DNA of 64,000 nt, taken from the NCBI RefSeq assembly GCF_900100605.1, contig NZ_FNCN01000030.1:1-64000 (forward strand), given 5' to 3'. Under the pieces are notes generated by a model. That model ran no database searches. It was not told where the DNA came from and saw nothing but the letters and a program-made list of their open reading frames with translations. The translations under genes were made by a program, and so were the position numbers. This document shows, piece by piece, positions 61,441 through 64,000 of the stretch. This DNA is from Sinosporangium album. Its GTDB lineage: Bacteria > Actinomycetota > Actinomycetes > Streptosporangiales > Streptosporangiaceae. Numbering within the stretch: the stretch's first letter is position 1; each line of letters starts with the position of its first letter.

Positions 61441-63505
61441 GCGCGATCTCGATGCGGTTGTCATGGTAAAGCGGGCCGCGTCCCATGTCAGCGTCGCCCT
61501 CCTCCACCACCGCGTTGGGGTTCGCCCCGCCCTGGGTGAACTTGAGCCAGCGCCCCTTCTCACAGGCCGCGACGCCCGGCCGTACCCGGTCACTGATCTC
61601 GGCCTCGGCCTGGAACTCCCCGTGCTCGTTGAACACCCGCACCGGCTGCCCGTCGACAAGGCCGCGCCGTTCGGCGTCCTCGGCGCTGATGAGCACGCGA
61701 GGGTTCTTCGACCGCCGCCGCAGCTCGGGGTTGTTGCCGAAGATGGTGTTCAGGAAGTTGTGCGAAGCGGGCGTGATCAAGGTCAAGGGGTACGGCTTGC
61801 GCCCGCCCCGGCGCCCGCCTCGCCGGTCGTGGTCTTGCCGGTTGCTGCGCGAGGGGACATAGCCCGCGACACGGTCCAGACCATCGGACTCCGCCTGCTG
61901 GGAGGCGAACTCCAGCTTCCCGCTGGGAGTGGGGAACCCGTCGGCGAAGGGTTGGAAGGGCCGGGGGTGGTTCAGCCGGACCCAGCCCTCCTTGCGGAGG
62001 CGGTCGAGGGTGATGCCGGCCAGGGCGGGGTGGCCCGACGACAGGAGCTGTTCGGCGAGTTCCAGGTCGGAGTCGTAAAGCGAGGGCTCGGTCATGCCCA
62101 TGTGGCGGGCGAGGCGGCGGAAGGTCTCGGTGGTGGAGAGGCACTCGCCCAGGGGTTCGACGGCCGGCTCGTTCCAGGTGAGATACAGATGGCCGTAGCC
62201 GGTGTGCAGGTCGGCGTGCTCGATCTGCATGGTGGCCGGGAGCACGATGTCGGCGTAGTCCGCGGTGTCGGTGGGGAACTGCTCCATCACCACCGTGAAG
62301 AGGTCCTCGCGGAGCAGGCCGCGCCGGATCCGGTTCTGGTCGGACGTGCTGCCCATCGGGTTCGCCGCGTAGACCCAGAGGCATTTGACCGGGTTCTCGG
62401 TGTCTTCGAGGCCGTCGGCGAGCCGGGTCATGGTGAGCGTTCTGACCGGATGTGGGAGGAGATCGTCGCGACTGTCGATCTTCAGGGGGAAGTGGGCGCT
62501 TGTGGAGTAGGAGAGCCCGCCGCCGGGATAGCGCCAGTCGCCCGTGACGCCGGGGATGCAGGCGATCGTGCGCATTGCCGTACCGCCTCCGGCGTTGCGC
62601 TGGAGGCCCATCGTCGCGCGGATCGCGGTGGGCCGGGTGTGGGCGAGGCGGCGGCCGAGGGCGACGATGGACTCTTCGGGTAGTCCCGTGATCTCCGCGA
62701 CACGGGTCGGGGGATATTTCAGGATTTCTGCGTGGAACTCATCCCAGCCGAAGGTGTGGTTCGCGATGTACTCGCGGTCTTCGGCCCCCTCTGACACCAC
62801 CACGTGGAGCAGCCCCAGGGCGAGCGCCGCGTCGGTGCCCGGGCGGATCGGCAGATGCTCGTCGGCCTGATCCGCTGTGCGGGTGCGAATCGGGTCGATC
62901 GCCACCACGTGCGCCCCGGCGGCCCGGCCCTCCTGGATGAACTTCCACAGGTGGTGGCCACTGGTGAGCGTATTCGTCCCCCAGAGCAGGATCAGCCGAG
63001 CCGAGGCGAAATCCTCGGGATCCATCCCGGCCGAGGTGCCCTGCGTGTATTTCAGCCCGATGCTCCCGGCCCGAGAGCAGATGTTCATGTCGTGCCGGGA
63101 AGCACCGAGAACGTTCCAGAAGCGCCTGCCGGCCTCACCGGTCTCGCCCTGGATGTACCCCAGCGTGCCGGTGCCCTGATACGGCCAGATCGCCTCGCCG
63201 CCGTAGGTCTCCACGATCTCCGTCAACCGGGTGGAGATCTCGTTCAGCGCCTCTTCCCACGAGATCCGCTCGAACCTGCCCTCACCCTTCCGACCGGTAC
63301 GGCGAAGCGGATACAGGACGCGGTCCTCGGCCGCCGTGTGTTCCAGGTAGCGGTTGACCTTGACGCAGAGCGCTCCTCGGGTGAACGGGTGATCGGGGTT
63401 TCCACGCATTTTCACGGCGCGGCCGTCCTGGACGGTCACCACCCACGAGCACGTGTCCGGACAATCCAGCGGACAGGCTCCCAAAACCCGCAGTTCACCC
63501 GACAT
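61430..63505 (-). CDS. Molybdopterin-dependent oxidoreductase catalytic subunit
   Basis: A 691-residue protein of the DMSO-reductase/formate-dehydrogenase superfamily. N-terminal 4Fe-4S site: CPLDCPDTC ... TRGALC. Mo-bisPGD region: MNICSRAGSIGLKYTQGTS, where Ser or Cys near ICS may ligate Mo; LILLWGTNTLTSGHHLWKFI; NIFGNNPELRRR-type C-terminal binding. No Tat signal is seen, so it is probably cytosolic. An Arg/Gly insert (NRQDHDRRGGRRGGRKP) breaks the C-terminal domain. No electron-transfer subunit is adjacent. Substrate unknown. Confidence 0.85.
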   Translation of the reverse strand: MSGELRVLGACPLDCPDTCSWVVTVQDGRAVKMRGNPDHPFTRGALCVKVNRYLEHTAAEDRVLYPLRRTGRKGEGRFERISWEEALNEISTRLTEIVETYGGEAIWPYQGTGTLGYIQGETGEAGRRFWNVLGASRHDMNICSRAGSIGLKYTQGTSAGMDPEDFASARLILLWGTNTLTSGHHLWKFIQEGRAAGAHVVAIDPIRTRTADQADEHLPIRPGTDAALALGLLHVVVSEGAEDREYIANHTFGWDEFHAEILKYPPTRVAEITGLPEESIVALGRRLAHTRPTAIRATMGLQRNAGGGTAMRTIACIPGVTGDWRYPGGGLSYSTSAHFPLKIDSRDDLLPHPVRTLTMTRLADGLEDTENPVKCLWVYAANPMGSTSDQNRIRRGLLREDLFTVVMEQFPTDTADYADIVLPATMQIEHADLHTGYGHLYLTWNEPAVEPLGECLSTTETFRRLARHMGMTEPSLYDSDLELAEQLLSSGHPALAGITLDRLRKEGWVRLNHPRPFQPFADGFPTPSGKLEFASQQAESDGLDRVAGYVPSRSNRQDHDRRGGRRGGRKPYPLTLITPASHNFLNTIFGNNPELRRRSKNPRVLISAEDAERRGLVDGQPVRVFNEHGEFQAEAEISDRVRPGVAACEKGRWLKFTQGGANPNAVVEEGDADMGRGPLYHDNRIEIAPLA

Positions 63506-63524
63506 GTCGCCAAGATTACGCGGG

Positions 63525-64000
63525 TCACCCCGATTCCCGTGGTGCGGGGGCAGACGGGGTGGTGGACCGGGCGGCAGCGGTAGGCCACGCGAAGGTGGCG
63601 GTCACCGAGGCGATGGCGTCGGTGTTCACGTCAAGAGCGGTGTGGTTGATGTTGGACAGGTCATCACAGGCACGGTGGTAGCAGGAGTCGTAGGAGAGTC
63701 CCGCAGTACCTCCGAACAACGCCGCCTGGGCGGGCGTCTTCGGCGTTTCCCCTCCGGTGAACAGCCCGCCGGCCGGGATGCCGTACTCAATGAACGGGCC
63801 GTAGTCCGACCTGCCGGTGAAGTCCGTCCCCATGTGGGGAAGGCTTCGCTTCTCGTAGTACTTCTGGAAAGCCCGCTCGATCTCCGCCGACCCGGCGGGC
63901 CCCGGGCCCTGGCCCACCTTGTCGGAGTCGTCCCCGTCGTAGATGCCGTAGATGTAGTTCGGCGAGGCCACCATGTCGAAGTTGAGATAGAGCTTGATCT
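63525..64000 (-). CDS. M28-family aminopeptidase, C-terminal part (gene runs off the window)
   Basis: The frame is open to the window's right edge. It reads KLYLNFDMVASPNYIYGIYD, then FTGRSDYGPFIEYGIPAGGL FTGGETPKT and CYHRACDDLSNIN with the zinc His and Asp, as in the secreted Streptomyces-type M28 aminopeptidases. The N-terminal part with the first zinc ligands lies outside. The C-terminus is Ser/Thr/Ala/Pro-rich. Probably secreted. Confidence 0.85.
   Translation of the reverse strand, partial: IKLYLNFDMVASPNYIYGIYDGDDSDKVGQGPGPAGSAEIERAFQKYYEKRSLPHMGTDFTGRSDYGPFIEYGIPAGGLFTGGETPKTPAQAALFGGTAGLSYDSCYHRACDDLSNINHTALDVNTDAIASVTATFAWPTAAARSTTPSAPAPRESG

Overview
The window is chromosomal DNA of a high-GC filamentous actinomycete, most likely of the order Streptosporangiales; the genus cannot be fixed from sequence alone. 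Supporting signs are the strong G/C third-position bias, BldC, a DUF3073 protein, a mycothiol-type maleylpyruvate isomerase-fold protein, ECF sigma with a CU044_5270-type partner, three chitin-degrading enzymes, and the bldC / valine dehydrogenase / purM / purF neighbourhood also known from Streptomyces.

Layout. 0-8.5 kb is accessory and partly lower in GC: a decayed CRISPR-like array (102-351), an alpha/beta hydrolase, an XRE/TPR regulator, small membrane and unknown proteins, an ECF sigma pair, a toxin-antitoxin-like pair and a tRNA-Lys. 8.5-15.5 kb is mostly housekeeping: glutaryl-CoA dehydrogenase, PspC, an MFS exporter, a zincin-like metallopeptidase, a membrane metallophosphoesterase and a tRNA Glu-Asp-Phe operon. 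18.6-22.0 kb is a gene graveyard with remnants of at least seven unrelated genes (TIM-barrel 'abortive infection'-type protein, GroEL, two serine hydrolases, DprA, a phosphoribosyltransferase, an SDR). 22-28 kb holds an acyltransferase, a two-component system, a maleylpyruvate isomerase-fold protein and a GH19 chitinase with a DasR-type operator.

28.3-31.9 kb is the most interesting part. It holds an exosortase-like transpeptidase, a GT2 glycosyltransferase translationally coupled to it, a 71-residue protein ending in LPFTG + membrane helix + basic tail, and a LuxR-type response regulator. Four copies of one 18-bp palindrome (consensus CTCACCCYNYGGGGTGAS) lie about 73-106 bp upstream of the three transcription units. 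I read this as a self-contained, co-regulated surface-anchoring and glycosylation module.

32-41 kb: pyrD, a copper chaperone, GH18 chitinase, GH20 hexosaminidase, a lipoprotein amidase, a LacI regulator and bldC. 41-54 kb: valine dehydrogenase and the purine genes purM, purF, purL, purQ and purS, interleaved with a DUF4190 protein, a sterol-carrier-family protein, an adenylate-cyclase-type protein and an RsbW-like kinase. 54-64 kb: a three-gene 2-oxoacid dehydrogenase operon, a Dabb protein, a FadE5-like acyl-CoA dehydrogenase, a guanidine-III riboswitch with its guanidinium exporter, a molybdopterin oxidoreductase and the end of an M28 aminopeptidase.

Recurring themes: short tandem duplications (10-18 bp units) sit at or just after the stop codons of many genes, and long perfect hairpins without U-tracts serve as probable terminators.
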